Below, in pieces: positions 36,807 to 47,279 of a DNA stretch of 64,000 nucleotides. The notes under the pieces are model-generated. The model was given only the letters and a program-made list of their open reading frames with translations. It had not been told where the DNA came from and did not search any database. Position 1 is the first letter of the stretch; each line of letters begins with the position of its first letter. Both the position numbers and the translations under genes were made by a program. The DNA comes from Gimesia alba (lineage in GTDB: Bacteria; Planctomycetota; Planctomycetia; Planctomycetales; Planctomycetaceae), in contig NZ_CP036269.1 in the NCBI RefSeq assembly GCF_007744675.1, positions 2,645,546 through 2,709,545 of the forward strand, in the 5' to 3' direction.

Positions 36807-38240
36807 TCAGGTTGTTTTAATGACAAGTTTTTCTTTGGCGGGTTGAGGAAGACCGGCTGCTTTTTTAGCTGGCTTAGCGTCTTTCGCTTCCGGTTTTTTT
36901 TCCGGTTTCTTGGCTTCCTCTTTATCAGCCGGCTTTATTTTGCCGCTTAATGAGTCCTTGATATACTTTAATGCCAGTTCCAGTTGCTTGTCTTTGAACT
37001 CCTCATCCAGTTTAGCACTATGGTCCAGAATATCGCGATTGCGGCGGTAAACTCCCAATGCTTCCAGTTCATCATCTGTCAGGCGTAACCGGTAGTTTTC
37101 ATCGGGGGTCACGCCCCAGACATCCGTATCTTTGGCTCCCGGGAAACGGTGAATATTTTTTCCACTGGGTCGATGATAGCTGGCTGTTGTCAGTTTTAAG
37201 GCACTATCGCCTTCTTCCAGCTCGATCACGTTCTGGACACTGCCTTTTCCCCAGGTTCGTTCGCCTACGATCACAGCCCGTTTATGGTCTTGCAGGCAGG
37301 CAGAGACGATTTCACTGGCAGATGCGGAATAGCGGTTCACAATGATTGCCATGGGAAAGCCGGAATAAGTGCCTTCTTTGGTGGCTTCCCATTTTCGATT
37401 GCGACTGTTGCGGCCTTTGGTGCTGACGATTTTTCCTGATTCGATAAACATATCTGAAATTTCGGTGGCCTGAGAAAGTAAGCCGCCCGGATTGAATCGC
37501 AGGTCCAGCACCAGGCCTTTCATGCCCTGTTTTTTTAGATCCTCGATTGCTTCCCGCAATTCTTCGGAGCTGTGTCGACTGAAGTGCGTCAGGCGAATAT
37601 AACCAATCTTGTCTTTTTTATTTAGCATGAAGTCCCAGGAATCATCCGATTTGTACGTGTCTCCCAGAACGGTGGCTACGTGAATAATTTCGCGTTTGAT
37701 GGTGAGTGGTTTTGCTTTTTTCGTCCCTTTGTGAATCACAGACATATTGACTTTTTCTCCGGCCCGACCTTTGAGAATTTTGATCGCCTGTGGGAGTGTA
37801 AAGCCCTTGGTTGATTTGCCTTCAATCGCATCGATGATATCACCGGCCCGAATACCTGCTTTATAGGCGGGAGTTCCCGGCAGTGGCGTCATAACGGTTA
37901 GTCTGCCGTTATTTTCGTCGATGTGAACCTGAATTCCGATCCCCCCAAATTCCTGTTCCACAACCTGGTTAAAACGGGAAAGATCTTTGGGGCTGATATA
38001 GTTGGAGTACTGGTCTAACTCTTGTACCATCCCTCGGATGGCTGCTTCGAGTAAGACACGTCGATCAATGTCTTTCACATAATTTCGCTCAATCTGTTCG
38101 TAGGTATCCGCGAACAGCTTCATCATCTGATAATAGTCATCTCCCTTTTCTTTTTCATCCGCGTAGATCGATTGAGAGAGGGGAGCGGAAATCATCAGGA
38201 AAAGTAAGAACAACGAACTGATCAAGCGGAATTTTTGCAT
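36807..38240 (-). CDS. S41 C-terminal processing protease (CtpA/Prc type)
   Basis: About 477 residues from the ATG at 38240, chosen over a GTG ten codons earlier because AAGGA is placed correctly before it and the signal peptide (about residues 6-27) then starts normally. A PDZ domain (about 95-165: 'FGGIGIQVHIDENNGRLTVMTPLPGTPAYKAGIRAGDII') precedes the S41 domain with the Ser/Lys pair: S307 in 'YSASASEIVS' and K332 in 'TWGKGSVQ', 25 residues apart as in the family. The C-terminus is a long Lys/Ala/Glu/Pro-rich tail. It should process or degrade periplasmic proteins from their C-termini, possibly tmRNA-tagged ones. Confidence 0.93.
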   Translation of the reverse strand: MQKFRLISSLFLLFLMISAPLSQSIYADEKEKGDDYYQMMKLFADTYEQIERNYVKDIDRRVLLEAAIRGMVQELDQYSNYISPKDLSRFNQVVEQEFGGIGIQVHIDENNGRLTVMTPLPGTPAYKAGIRAGDIIDAIEGKSTKGFTLPQAIKILKGRAGEKVNMSVIHKGTKKAKPLTIKREIIHVATVLGDTYKSDDSWDFMLNKKDKIGYIRLTHFSRHSSEELREAIEDLKKQGMKGLVLDLRFNPGGLLSQATEISDMFIESGKIVSTKGRNSRNRKWEATKEGTYSGFPMAIIVNRYSASASEIVSACLQDHKRAVIVGERTWGKGSVQNVIELEEGDSALKLTTASYHRPSGKNIHRFPGAKDTDVWGVTPDENYRLRLTDDELEALGVYRRNRDILDHSAKLDEEFKDKQLELALKYIKDSLSGKIKPADKEEAKKPEKKPEAKDAKPAKKAAGLPQPAKEKLVIKTT

Positions 38241-38529
38241 GGATGATTCCTTATGAGATATACAGAACACAACTCAAACCAGCTAGAAATAAAATTTCAA
38301 ATTGTTGAAAATGTGTTTTGTCTGGTGTCGAAACTCGGGAGAGTTTCATTTTCGATACTATTAGTGTAGGCGATCGGCAAACCAGTGGCAAGATTTGCTC
38401 TGTAACCAAAATGCCTAAAACGAGTTAATCTCAGAAATTCCTCTGAAATTGAATTCTGACGATCAGCCGGATACAGTTCATTCTGGGACCGTTTTTATTG
38501 GACAATTCTCCTTAACAGAGCAACAGTCA

Positions 38530-41500
38530 ATGCAGCATGAAGTTCAAATCCTGATTGGTACAGCAGGTTCCGGGAAAACGGAACATTTACTGGACCGGTA
38601 CCGGGGGGCATTGCAGTCAGGGCAGGCTCGGCATTGCCCCGGAACCACGCTCTGGCTTTCACCGACAATCCGCTCGCGACGGCAGATACTGGACCAATTA
38701 CTCTGTAAAGAGATGCCGGTCTGTTTTGCCCCGAATGTTTTTACGTTTGAAGCGTTTGCCGAGACGATTCTCAAGTCTCTGGATGAACCGATCCAGACCC
38801 TCCCCGAGATCTCCAAACGGTATTTGTTGCGGACTATCGTGGATGATTTCATCGCAGCGGGGAAGATTCAGTATTTCAGTTCTATTGCAGGGACGACCGG
38901 CTTTCTGGATCTGGTATCCAGTTTCATTTCCGAGTTGAAGCGGGAAGAGATCTGGCCGGAAGAGTTTTCAGAAGCCTGCGGACGACTCAATTCGGATTCG
39001 CGGCAGAAGGATCAGGAGCTGGCGCTGATTTATGATCAGTATCAGATTGCGCTGCATGAGATGCGGCGCTATGACTCAGAGGGGCGTTTCTGGTCGGCAA
39101 GAACGGCTTTACAGGAGGGCCTGTGGGGGCCCTTTGGACAATTTGATCTGGTTGTTCTGGATGGGTTTGCCGACTTTACACATACACAGTATGAAATTCT
39201 GGAACTGCTGGCACGCCGGACAGGCCAACTTTTGATCTCACTCCCTCTGGAAGGTGAGTTGCGACGGAATGATTTGTTTGCGAAATCGGTGGTCGCCAAA
39301 CGAATTCTGGAATCTCGTTTGCCGGGCACGATCAAAACCGTTTGTTGCACAGCCGATGGTTCTCAAACATCGCGGCGGCAGATCAGCCAGTCCTTGTTTG
39401 ATAATCCACGTGCGATTCAACCTCTGCCGACCGCCGAGCAAATCAAAGTGCTGGCGGTGGCAGGACAGCGAAACGAAGTCGATGTGCTGGCATCGGAAGT
39501 GAAGCAGCTGTTACTGCAAGGGGTTCTGCCAGAAGAGATTACCATCGCGTTCCGTTCCACGCTGGAGTATGGCGACCTGATTGAAGAAACATTGACGGCA
39601 GCCGGGATTCCTTATTTTCTCGGTCTGGAGCAGGAATTTTCCCGGTTTCCGGTGGTGCGAGCGATCTTTGCCTTTTTGCAGATCGAAATTGAGAACTGGT
39701 CTTTCGACAGCATGATGTCGATTCTGGACTCGAATTATTTTTCACCCGACTGGCCGGAATATCAGGAGGGAGCCGCCGTCCGATGTTTGTCGCGGGTCTT
39801 AAGACAGCTCAAGATTGATTCCGGGAAGACGGATCTTCTGAATGCACTGGAAAAAGAAAGTCTGAGAGCTCGCGAATTGTGTACCCGCTATCCGGAGCAG
39901 GCTAAGTGGGAATCACTTCGGAGCGAGACGGAAGCCGCGAACCAACTTGCCAGGCGGCTTGCCGATGCGACTCAGCGGTTGAGGGGCAAAGAGCAGTTCG
40001 TAACCTGGATTGAAATCTTGATTTCACTGGCGAATGAATTTGGATTGCAGAAGGCATGGCAGGGAGCCGACACCGAACAGGATCAGCTTGATCAGCGGGA
40101 TCAATTCGTCTGGGAACGGTTTCAGAAACTATTGTTTCATACGGTTTCGCAGATTGAACAGATCGAACAGTTTCATCAACGGGAAGCGGCACCGCTCGAT
40201 TTAATCGGATTTCGAGGGCTGCTGCTGGACCTGCTCGAACAGCAAACTATCTCACTGAAGCCAGAAGAGACGGGCCGGGTTCGGGTTCTGGATGCCGCTC
40301 AATTGAGAAATTTAAGTATTCCCTATTTACTGATCGGTGGTTTAAGCGAAGCCAGTTTTCCCCGGAGCCATCGAGAAGACTGTCTTTACAGTGAAAAAGA
40401 CCGAGGGGAACTGAATCAGAACGGGCTTTCACTCAAACAACATGCGAATCAGCAGCAGGAAGAAATGCTGCTGTTTTATGAAGTGATGACCCGGTTTTCC
40501 AAACAGTTGATTCTGAGCTATCCGGCCATCAGTTCAACAGGGCAGCCTCTATTTCCCAGCCCTTATCTGACCGCCTTGATTGATTTGTTCGAACCGGCGG
40601 CTTTATCGGTTCAACAGGTAGGCGAGTTGAATCCGCTGCCACGCCCGGAGCAGACATTATCGAACCGTGATTTACGGGTGCTGTCGACAAATTTGTTAAA
40701 GCAGGGGCAGACCGGGATCTTTCTCAACATGTTGAATGACCCTGCGTTGAAACAGACCGCACTCAATATTCTGGCGGCGTCCGAAATGGCAATAGCCCGT
40801 TTTGAGTGCGAGGGCTTTACGGAGTATGAAGGCATCCTGGTATCACCTCAAAACAGGCAGGCCATCCATGAACGGTTTCCGCGGGAATATGAATTCAGCA
40901 CCACACAACTGGAACTGTTTTTAGCCTGTCCCTATCAGTTTTTCACGCAGAGTGTATTGGGAATTGATGTCCCCGAACCACCGGAACTGCGGACGAATCA
41001 TCTACAGCGCGGTATTCACGTTCACAGTATTCTGACCAAGTTGTATGAACTCCTGATTCAGCAGGGAGCGACAGACCAGTTTTACGCCGCGGATCAGGTG
41101 CAAGCTTTATTTCTGGATCTGCTTGACCAGCGGGTTTCGGATGAGCTGGCGGAGACCAAGTTGCAGCAGGTGTTGCTAACGATTGAAAAACAAATTCTGG
41201 AAGACTGGGGGGCGTTGTTCGCAGAACAGTCGGAAACATATGGCAGGCTGTTTGATGAACTCTGGGATGATCCTCCGTCGATTGTGGGGCGAGAAGTGCC
41301 ATTCGGCAGGGTGCCGACAGAACCGGATCCCACACAGACCCACTATGGGCATCTGACTTTGGGGAGTGGAGAACACGAAACCCGCGTTCAAGGCCAGATT
41401 GACCGGATTGATGTGGGACGCATGGAAGGAAAAAAATATTTCAACATCATTGATTATAAAACAGGGCGCGCGCTGCCTTCTGCTTCTGAGATTCGTGCGG

Positions 41501-41907
41501 GGAAAAAAATTCAGCTTGCCTTGTATTTGATCGCTGCCCGGCGACTGGAAATGATTGACATCGATGCAGAGCCGTTTCATCTGGGATACTGGAAAGTTCA
41601 GGAGACTGGGTTTGTAATGCCGCTACGATCCCGGAAGAAAATGGTAGAACCGATATCGGGCGAGGACCTGGAATTACTGGAAACCACAATGGAAGGGCTG
41701 GTGCCTCATTTAGCACACTTGATTCGCGATGGGATTTTTCCAGTGCAGGTGGATGAGAAAATTGCGCATCTCGATCCGGCATTTCATTCCGTGTGCCGTT
41801 TCTCGCAGGTCGAGAGCTACCGAGATTCTCTGGGCAAGCAGATCGATTTATTGCACGGTTCAGAAACTGAAGAGGATCGTTCCGAAGAAGGTTCACCAGA
41901 AAAGTAA
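38530..41907 (+). CDS. addB: AddB-like nuclease/inactivated helicase subunit
   Basis: About 1125 residues from the ATG at 38530; a TTG 27 codons earlier gives a less natural start, since Walker A LIGTAGSGKT then falls far from the N-terminus. The overall layout is AddB/RexB: an N-terminal P-loop helicase-like half, a diverged second half, and a C-terminal PD-(D/E)XK nuclease with 'LELFLACPYQFF' and 'INIIDYKTGRA'-like motif ('FNIIDYKTGRALP'). The usual CxxCx5C near the end is reduced to a single Cys ('HLDPAFHSVC'), so the iron-sulfur staple is probably incomplete. It overlaps functionally with addA, whose ATG is 9 bases after its stop. Confidence 0.88.
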   Translation: MQHEVQILIGTAGSGKTEHLLDRYRGALQSGQARHCPGTTLWLSPTIRSRRQILDQLLCKEMPVCFAPNVFTFEAFAETILKSLDEPIQTLPEISKRYLLRTIVDDFIAAGKIQYFSSIAGTTGFLDLVSSFISELKREEIWPEEFSEACGRLNSDSRQKDQELALIYDQYQIALHEMRRYDSEGRFWSARTALQEGLWGPFGQFDLVVLDGFADFTHTQYEILELLARRTGQLLISLPLEGELRRNDLFAKSVVAKRILESRLPGTIKTVCCTADGSQTSRRQISQSLFDNPRAIQPLPTAEQIKVLAVAGQRNEVDVLASEVKQLLLQGVLPEEITIAFRSTLEYGDLIEETLTAAGIPYFLGLEQEFSRFPVVRAIFAFLQIEIENWSFDSMMSILDSNYFSPDWPEYQEGAAVRCLSRVLRQLKIDSGKTDLLNALEKESLRARELCTRYPEQAKWESLRSETEAANQLARRLADATQRLRGKEQFVTWIEILISLANEFGLQKAWQGADTEQDQLDQRDQFVWERFQKLLFHTVSQIEQIEQFHQREAAPLDLIGFRGLLLDLLEQQTISLKPEETGRVRVLDAAQLRNLSIPYLLIGGLSEASFPRSHREDCLYSEKDRGELNQNGLSLKQHANQQQEEMLLFYEVMTRFSKQLILSYPAISSTGQPLFPSPYLTALIDLFEPAALSVQQVGELNPLPRPEQTLSNRDLRVLSTNLLKQGQTGIFLNMLNDPALKQTALNILAASEMAIARFECEGFTEYEGILVSPQNRQAIHERFPREYEFSTTQLELFLACPYQFFTQSVLGIDVPEPPELRTNHLQRGIHVHSILTKLYELLIQQGATDQFYAADQVQALFLDLLDQRVSDELAETKLQQVLLTIEKQILEDWGALFAEQSETYGRLFDELWDDPPSIVGREVPFGRVPTEPDPTQTHYGHLTLGSGEHETRVQGQIDRIDVGRMEGKKYFNIIDYKTGRALPSASEIRAGKKIQLALYLIAARRLEMIDIDAEPFHLGYWKVQETGFVMPLRSRKKMVEPISGEDLELLETTMEGLVPHLAHLIRDGIFPVQVDEKIAHLDPAFHSVCRFSQVESYRDSLGKQIDLLHGSETEEDRSEEGSPEK

Positions 41908-41916
41908 CGTAAATTT

Positions 41917-44900
41917 ATGTCAAACCAACCCACCTATACTGACCAGCAGGCTGCCGCTATTAGCACGCGTGATGTTTCAATTGCGCTGTCTGCGGGAGCC
42001 GGTTGTGGAAAAACGTTTGTTCTGACACAACGGTTTCTGAAGCTGATCGAACCGGGCACGCCCACTGATCGGCTCAGTCATATTGTGGCGATTACGTTTA
42101 CGGAGCGTGCTGCCCGTGAAATGCGGGATCGAATCCGTGAGACCTGTCTCTCGCAACTGCGAAACTGTCCTGAGGACGAAGTGGAACACTGGCAGGCCGT
42201 GATTCGTGGTCTGGATTCGGCGCGGATCAGTACGATCCACTCGTTTTGCACTTCGATTTTGCGGACTCACGCCGTGAGCGCCCGGCTGGACCCCCATTTT
42301 GGCTTATTAGAACAGGGGACGAGTGACACGTTTCTCAGAAAAGTCGTTCGCGAGGCGGTTCATGACCTTTTAAAGCAGGAAAACGCCGACGGCATGCAGA
42401 TGGTGTACCGTTATGGTCTGGAAAAAACGTACGAACTTCTGATCACGCTGGTTCCGCAACAGTTTCGAATTGAATTTGAACAGTTCGCCGACATGACGGT
42501 CGAACAACTGGCAGGGCGGATGTGCGAATACTGGGAGTCGACCTTTATTCCGTTACAGCTGGCGGAAATTGCGAATGCGGAGAGCACACAGTTTCTGGTG
42601 AACCTGATGTCCGCTCATGAGCCGACGCATCCAAAAATGCGAGAACGGTTTCAGGTGCTGCTGGCGCGGCTTCCCGAACTGATTAACGGGTCAGCAAAGC
42701 TGCGCGGGGAGTTATTAGAGACCCTGATCAGTCACGCCAAAGTGCAGGGAGCGGGGACCAAAAAAGACTGGGATGACGTGACTGTTTATGAACAGATCAA
42801 AGACGGATTTACCACGATACGCGGATCACTGGGAAAAATTTATGAAAGTCTCGCGCCGGATCCGGCTCAGTTTCAAATGGCGGCCGAATACAGTCTGGTT
42901 GTTTTAAGAGTCACCGAATTCGTAGCAAAACGTTATCAACAGAGCAAAGCAGAAAAGGGGCTGCTCGATTTTGATGACTTACTGCTACAGACACGGGATC
43001 TGTTTCGTCGCGATCCAAACGCTCGCCAGCGGGCGGCTGCCGGGATTGAGTTTTTAATGGTGGATGAGTTTCAGGATACCGACCCGGTGCAGAGCGAAAT
43101 TGTGCGTTCGCTGTGCGGCAAGGAACTGTTGACTGGCAAGCTCTTTTTAGTGGGTGATGCGAAGCAGTCAATCTATCGTTTCCGCCGCGCTGACCCGGAA
43201 GTCTTTCATCAATTGCGGATGGAGATTCCGGAAGCCGGTCGATTGCCACTGAGCACGAATTTTCGCAGTCAGCCGGCGATCCTGAATTTTACGAACTGTC
43301 TGTTTTCTTCGGCGATGGAACACTATTACGAACCTTTAATGCCCTTTGATCCGGCACAGCATTCGCCGACTCCGGGGATCGAATTTCTGTTTGCCTCTCC
43401 AGATGATCCGGATTTGAAAGGGGCGGATGCGGTGCGGGAGACCGAAGCAGATTGGATTGCGGCTCGGATTCGTCAATTGCTGGAAGATGAAACGCCGCGG
43501 ATCTGGTCGAAAAATGCGCAGACCGGTGAACGAGAATTGCGGCGGGTCGAGCCGGGGGATATCTGTATTCTGTTTCGCTCTTTATCGAACGTCAGTTTTT
43601 ATGAAAAAGCGTTACAGCAACGGGACTTGGATTACTATCTGGTTGGCGGGCGTGCCTTTTATGCTCAGCAGGAAATCTATGACTTGAGTAATCTGTGTCA
43701 GTATCTGGATAATCCTGATGACGAGTTGAGTCTGCTGGGTGTCTTGCGATCGCCTTTTTTCAGTCTGTCGGACGATACCATTTATTCCATCGTTCGAAAT
43801 GCGGAGACACTTTCCAGCGCGATGGTCGTGCCGCCATCCGAAGATCTGCAGCCGCGGCAGAAACGCCAGGTTCTGTATGCACAGAGTGTATTGTCCGAGT
43901 TGCGTTCAAAGAAAGACCGGCTGTCACTGGTCGAATTGTTGAATCTGGCATTGGAGCGAACCGGTTATGATGCGGCGCTGTTGAATGAGTTTCTGGGCGA
44001 TCGCAAGATTGCGAACCTGCGCAAGCTGCTTGAGATGGCCCGCAATTTTGAGTCGTCAGGTTTGTTTACTCTGAAGGACTTTGTGCAGCGGATCAGAGAT
44101 TCGATTCTGGAAGAGAGTAAAGAGGAACTGGCAGCGACGCTACCGGAAACGAGTGATGTGATTCGCCTGATGACGATTCACCAGTCGAAAGGGCTCGAAT
44201 TTCCGGTTGTGATTGTGGCGGATCTGGATCGGAAATCTCAAGGTGCCTCGAAAGATCCCTTTTTGCATCCCGATTGGGGGGCTTTACTGCCTTTACCTGC
44301 AGTGCGGGGGACCGTGCCGGAAAATTATGCCTTCAAAATGCACCGTGTGCTGGAACAGCGGGCCGACGAAGAGGAAACCGTGCGGCTGCTCTACGTCGCG
44401 GTCACACGTGCTGCCGACTATCTGATTCTTTCGGCAGGCTTGCCTTACAACCAGACATTTCAGTCGCCGTGGATGAAACTATTGGCACGTCATTTCGAAT
44501 TGTCCACCGGGACGCCTGCCATTGATCCTTACCTGGGGCAACTTTCACTGGGCGCGATTCCCGCCGATCAGATTCCCGAGATCCGCGTGCATCATCAGAA
44601 GCCAACGCCTGTCACAAAGGCTGCGAAGAAACAGAAAGCATTGAAGCCGAGCCAGTTTTTTGAAGCGCTGGAGCAAGGGACGCCGGAAGAATATCCAATG
44701 TCATTCGGAACAATTCCGCCTCAACGCGAAGAACGGACGCATGTCAGTGTCTCTTCGCTGGAAGTCATCGACGCAGAATTGCAACAGTTCCCAATTCATT
44801 TTCAGGAGCCGTTTACAGGAGGAGCGTCTTTGACGGCCGAAGAAGCGACTCTACTAGGGACATTGACGCATGAAGTCATCGAACGTCTGGATCCAAATCG

Positions 44901-45438
44901 GCCTGAAGCGGCATCCCGGACTGTGGAATCAGTCCTGTTTGAGGAACCTCAACAGATTCAGGAAAAACTACGGCCTTTGATCACTCAGCATATATCTGCC
45001 TGGTATGAATCCAAATTGTGTCAGATGCTGCAATCAGCGCGGGTGCATTATCGAGAGCTCGATTTTCTGTTGCGCTGGCCTGATCCGAATGCGGGAGCTG
45101 GCAGTGATTCGATTACGGTTACGGGGACGATTGACGCGGTTTTGCAGACAGCAGAAGGGCGTTGGGTACTATTGGATTACAAAACTGGTCCCCGCCTGGC
45201 GCAAATGACAGAAGAACAGCTGATTGAAGAGTATGAATTTCAGTTGGGAGTCTATACACTGGCGGTAGAGCAACTCATTGGAGGCCGACCCGATTCGATT
45301 GGTCTGGTTATGGTGCATGATACCGTCCGTTTTGTGGAATTCGATTTGAATCCGACGCGACTTGATGAGATTGCCGGGAGGTTGTCCCAGGCCGTTTCCC
45401 AATTGAATCAACCTATGCCAGCGACAGAAAGTCGTTAA
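41917..45438 (+). CDS. addA: AddA helicase-nuclease
   Basis: A 1173-residue UvrD/Rep-type helicase with a C-terminal nuclease. Motifs: Walker A SAGAGCGKT (residues 25-33), 'ITFTERAAREMRDRI' (Ia), 'ARISTIHSFC', motif II VDEFQDTD (about 383-390), 'LVGDAKQSIYRFRRAD' (III), 'LMTIHQSKGLEFPVVIV' (V) and 'LLYVAVTRAADYLIL' (VI). The nuclease part has 'GTLTHEVIERLDP' and 'WVLLDYKTGPR'. With AddB it resects double-strand ends for RecA-dependent repair, and in many bacteria it degrades foreign linear DNA. The addB-addA order with close spacing is typical. A Cys replaces the usual Ser in Walker A. Confidence 0.95.
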   Translation: MSNQPTYTDQQAAAISTRDVSIALSAGAGCGKTFVLTQRFLKLIEPGTPTDRLSHIVAITFTERAAREMRDRIRETCLSQLRNCPEDEVEHWQAVIRGLDSARISTIHSFCTSILRTHAVSARLDPHFGLLEQGTSDTFLRKVVREAVHDLLKQENADGMQMVYRYGLEKTYELLITLVPQQFRIEFEQFADMTVEQLAGRMCEYWESTFIPLQLAEIANAESTQFLVNLMSAHEPTHPKMRERFQVLLARLPELINGSAKLRGELLETLISHAKVQGAGTKKDWDDVTVYEQIKDGFTTIRGSLGKIYESLAPDPAQFQMAAEYSLVVLRVTEFVAKRYQQSKAEKGLLDFDDLLLQTRDLFRRDPNARQRAAAGIEFLMVDEFQDTDPVQSEIVRSLCGKELLTGKLFLVGDAKQSIYRFRRADPEVFHQLRMEIPEAGRLPLSTNFRSQPAILNFTNCLFSSAMEHYYEPLMPFDPAQHSPTPGIEFLFASPDDPDLKGADAVRETEADWIAARIRQLLEDETPRIWSKNAQTGERELRRVEPGDICILFRSLSNVSFYEKALQQRDLDYYLVGGRAFYAQQEIYDLSNLCQYLDNPDDELSLLGVLRSPFFSLSDDTIYSIVRNAETLSSAMVVPPSEDLQPRQKRQVLYAQSVLSELRSKKDRLSLVELLNLALERTGYDAALLNEFLGDRKIANLRKLLEMARNFESSGLFTLKDFVQRIRDSILEESKEELAATLPETSDVIRLMTIHQSKGLEFPVVIVADLDRKSQGASKDPFLHPDWGALLPLPAVRGTVPENYAFKMHRVLEQRADEEETVRLLYVAVTRAADYLILSAGLPYNQTFQSPWMKLLARHFELSTGTPAIDPYLGQLSLGAIPADQIPEIRVHHQKPTPVTKAAKKQKALKPSQFFEALEQGTPEEYPMSFGTIPPQREERTHVSVSSLEVIDAELQQFPIHFQEPFTGGASLTAEEATLLGTLTHEVIERLDPNRPEAASRTVESVLFEEPQQIQEKLRPLITQHISAWYESKLCQMLQSARVHYRELDFLLRWPDPNAGAGSDSITVTGTIDAVLQTAEGRWVLLDYKTGPRLAQMTEEQLIEEYEFQLGVYTLAVEQLIGGRPDSIGLVMVHDTVRFVEFDLNPTRLDEIAGRLSQAVSQLNQPMPATESR

Positions 45439-45446
45439 CCAGTTCC

Positions 45447-46637
45447 ATGTCCAGTGAGTCACATTCCGAGCTAGATTGCTTTCGTCAGCTGCACAACGCT
45501 CCTGAAATTTTTGAACTGATCCAACAGCATTCCGGGTCCGAATTCCAGCTACAGAAACAGTTGCGAGAAACCTATTCTCAGGATCTGGTGCGGGCGGCGT
45601 TAACGTTATCCGAACTGCGGATACGAGGTCGGGCCAAGTTTTCTAAAGCAGACCAGATGTGGTTTGATCGTAAAAGCCTGGAACAGGCGACTCCCGAACT
45701 GGTTTCACAGCATAAAGCGGCGCGCTTTTCCGGAACGGTTTACGATTTTTGTTGTGGCATGGGAGGCGATCTGATCGCCCTGGCAAAACACGCGCGTGTG
45801 ACGGGCGTGGATCAGGAACCAGTGTTGTGCCAGTTTGCACAATGGAATAGTGAAGTCTACGGCGTGGCGGATTCGGTGAGCGTGTTGAATTCGCGCCTGG
45901 AAGAGATTCGAGATCGCGAAGGGCGCTTGCACATCGACCCAGATCGGCGGCCTCATTCCGGAGGAAAAGTGATCCGGATTGAAGACTATCTGCCGGGGTT
46001 GGATACCTTGCTGGAGTTAATCGAACAATTTCAAGGCGGTGCGATCAAACTCAGTCCCGCCAGTAATTTTGCCGGAAAGTTTCCCGGCACCGAGGCGGAA
46101 CTGATCAGTCTGAACGGCGAATGCAAAGAAGCGACGATCTGGTTTGGTGATCTGGCAGGGGACCAGGAATATCGGGCGACAGCTATTTCCAAAACAGGCG
46201 AAGTTGACAGTATTGCCGGTCATCCAATGGATGCCTTTGTGGATATCACGGCGCCGGGGGCTTATGTTTATGATCCCGATCCGGCGGTGGTCCGTTCCGG
46301 TTTACTCGATGTGGCGGCAGATCAGTATGGAGTGAGTCGTCTGGACCCTGAAGAAGAATATCTGACCTCCGCCGAAGCAGTCGAGTCTCCTTTTTTCAGA
46401 CGGTTTCGAATTTTGGACGAGTTGCCAAACAATGACCGGGATCTGAAAAAGTATTTCAGGTCCGCTGATTTTGGGCAGCTGGAAATCAAATGTCGGCGGA
46501 TTCCGGTATCGATTGAAACGCTGCGTCGCAAGCTGTCTTTGAAAGGAGAGGCAGCGGGGGTTTTGATCATTGCCCGGTTGCAGGGTAAATCACGGGCACT
46601 GATTTGCGAACGCGAATCGTTCAATAGACCGCATTGA
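45447..46637 (+). CDS. SAM-dependent methyltransferase with THUMP-like C-terminus
   Basis: A 396-residue class I methyltransferase. Motif I is 'VYDFCCGMGGDLIALA' (about residues 92-107), followed by 'VTGVDQEPVLCQFAQWN'. The C-terminal part 'FRRFRILDELPNNDRDLKKYFRSADFGQLEIKCRRIPVSIETLRRKLSLKGEAAGVLIIARL' matches the THUMP-like domain seen in a bacterial group of RNA or unknown-substrate methyltransferases. Its ATG is 8 bases after the addA stop, so the three genes form an operon. The substrate is not known; a nucleic acid is most likely given the domain. Confidence 0.88.
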   Translation: MSSESHSELDCFRQLHNAPEIFELIQQHSGSEFQLQKQLRETYSQDLVRAALTLSELRIRGRAKFSKADQMWFDRKSLEQATPELVSQHKAARFSGTVYDFCCGMGGDLIALAKHARVTGVDQEPVLCQFAQWNSEVYGVADSVSVLNSRLEEIRDREGRLHIDPDRRPHSGGKVIRIEDYLPGLDTLLELIEQFQGGAIKLSPASNFAGKFPGTEAELISLNGECKEATIWFGDLAGDQEYRATAISKTGEVDSIAGHPMDAFVDITAPGAYVYDPDPAVVRSGLLDVAADQYGVSRLDPEEEYLTSAEAVESPFFRRFRILDELPNNDRDLKKYFRSADFGQLEIKCRRIPVSIETLRRKLSLKGEAAGVLIIARLQGKSRALICERESFNRPH

Positions 46638-46655
46638 TGGCAGGAAACATGGCGC

Positions 46656-46687
46656 AAAAAAAACGAGAGCCTTTTATCGGCTCTCGT
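46656..46687. terminator. Bidirectional rho-independent terminator
   Basis: ACGAGAGCC (46663-46671) and GGCTCTCGT (46679-46687) form a perfect 9-bp stem. TTCTTTCTT follows on the plus strand and eight T on the minus strand (plus A 46656-46663). It separates the addBA-methyltransferase operon from the convergent gene. Confidence 0.93.
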
Positions 46688-46721
46688 TTCTTTCTTGATT
46701 TCATTTAAGCCAGCGGTGGAC

Positions 46722-47225
46722 TTACTGTGCCTGCCGGAACTGGAAGCGGTCCATGGGAATCAGTTGCTGTGGAGCCGATGGTGCATTGTTAAACACAAAG
46801 GAGAATGCATAGCAAATCACCATTCCGGAAGACATTTCGCCAACATACAATCCGCCTTCCGCAAACTGAGCACGTCCCTGGGCGGGTAGATTGACATCAC
46901 CAGGGATGATGACGTAATGCGGTTTCGCAGTGGGATCGACCTGGAAGTCGGCAGCCAGATTTCGAAAATAGGCGTGCGTAAATTTACCCGTTCGCGAGTT
47001 CAAAACAGCTCCCTGCAGACGTCCGGTCAGGAAGTCGAGCACAAACACTCCTTCTGCGTTTCCGTTTTTGGTCGGAACGGTTGTAATGGCGAAGCGATCT
47101 CCGTCGCGGTCGGTTGCCACTGCGAAGGCTGGTTCGTGTGGCCAGAAGTAGGATACACACATGCCGCAAATGATGCCGACTGTCAGCCACAGAAATCGGC
47201 GTTCCCCAATTCGATTTTTCACCAC
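46722..47225 (-). CDS. Membrane-anchored hypothetical protein
   Basis: 167 residues if translation begins at the GTG at 47225, which has GGGAGG five bases upstream; a TTG at 47279 would add 18 residues but has no ribosome site. A single membrane helix (about 'FLWLTVGIICGMCVSYFW') is followed by an extracytoplasmic domain with 'DRFAITTVPTKNGNAEGVFVLDFLTGRLQGAVLNSRTGKFTHAYFRNLAADF' and a late 'SGMVICYAFSF'. Similar proteins are recurrent in planctomycetes as far as I recall, with no assigned function. Confidence 0.75.
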   Translation of the reverse strand: MVKNRIGERRFLWLTVGIICGMCVSYFWPHEPAFAVATDRDGDRFAITTVPTKNGNAEGVFVLDFLTGRLQGAVLNSRTGKFTHAYFRNLAADFQVDPTAKPHYVIIPGDVNLPAQGRAQFAEGGLYVGEMSSGMVICYAFSFVFNNAPSAPQQLIPMDRFQFRQAQ

Positions 47226-47279
47226 AAATGCCTCCCGGTGTAGTTTGTTTTGAGGTGGAGTGCGTGATTGATCACTCAA

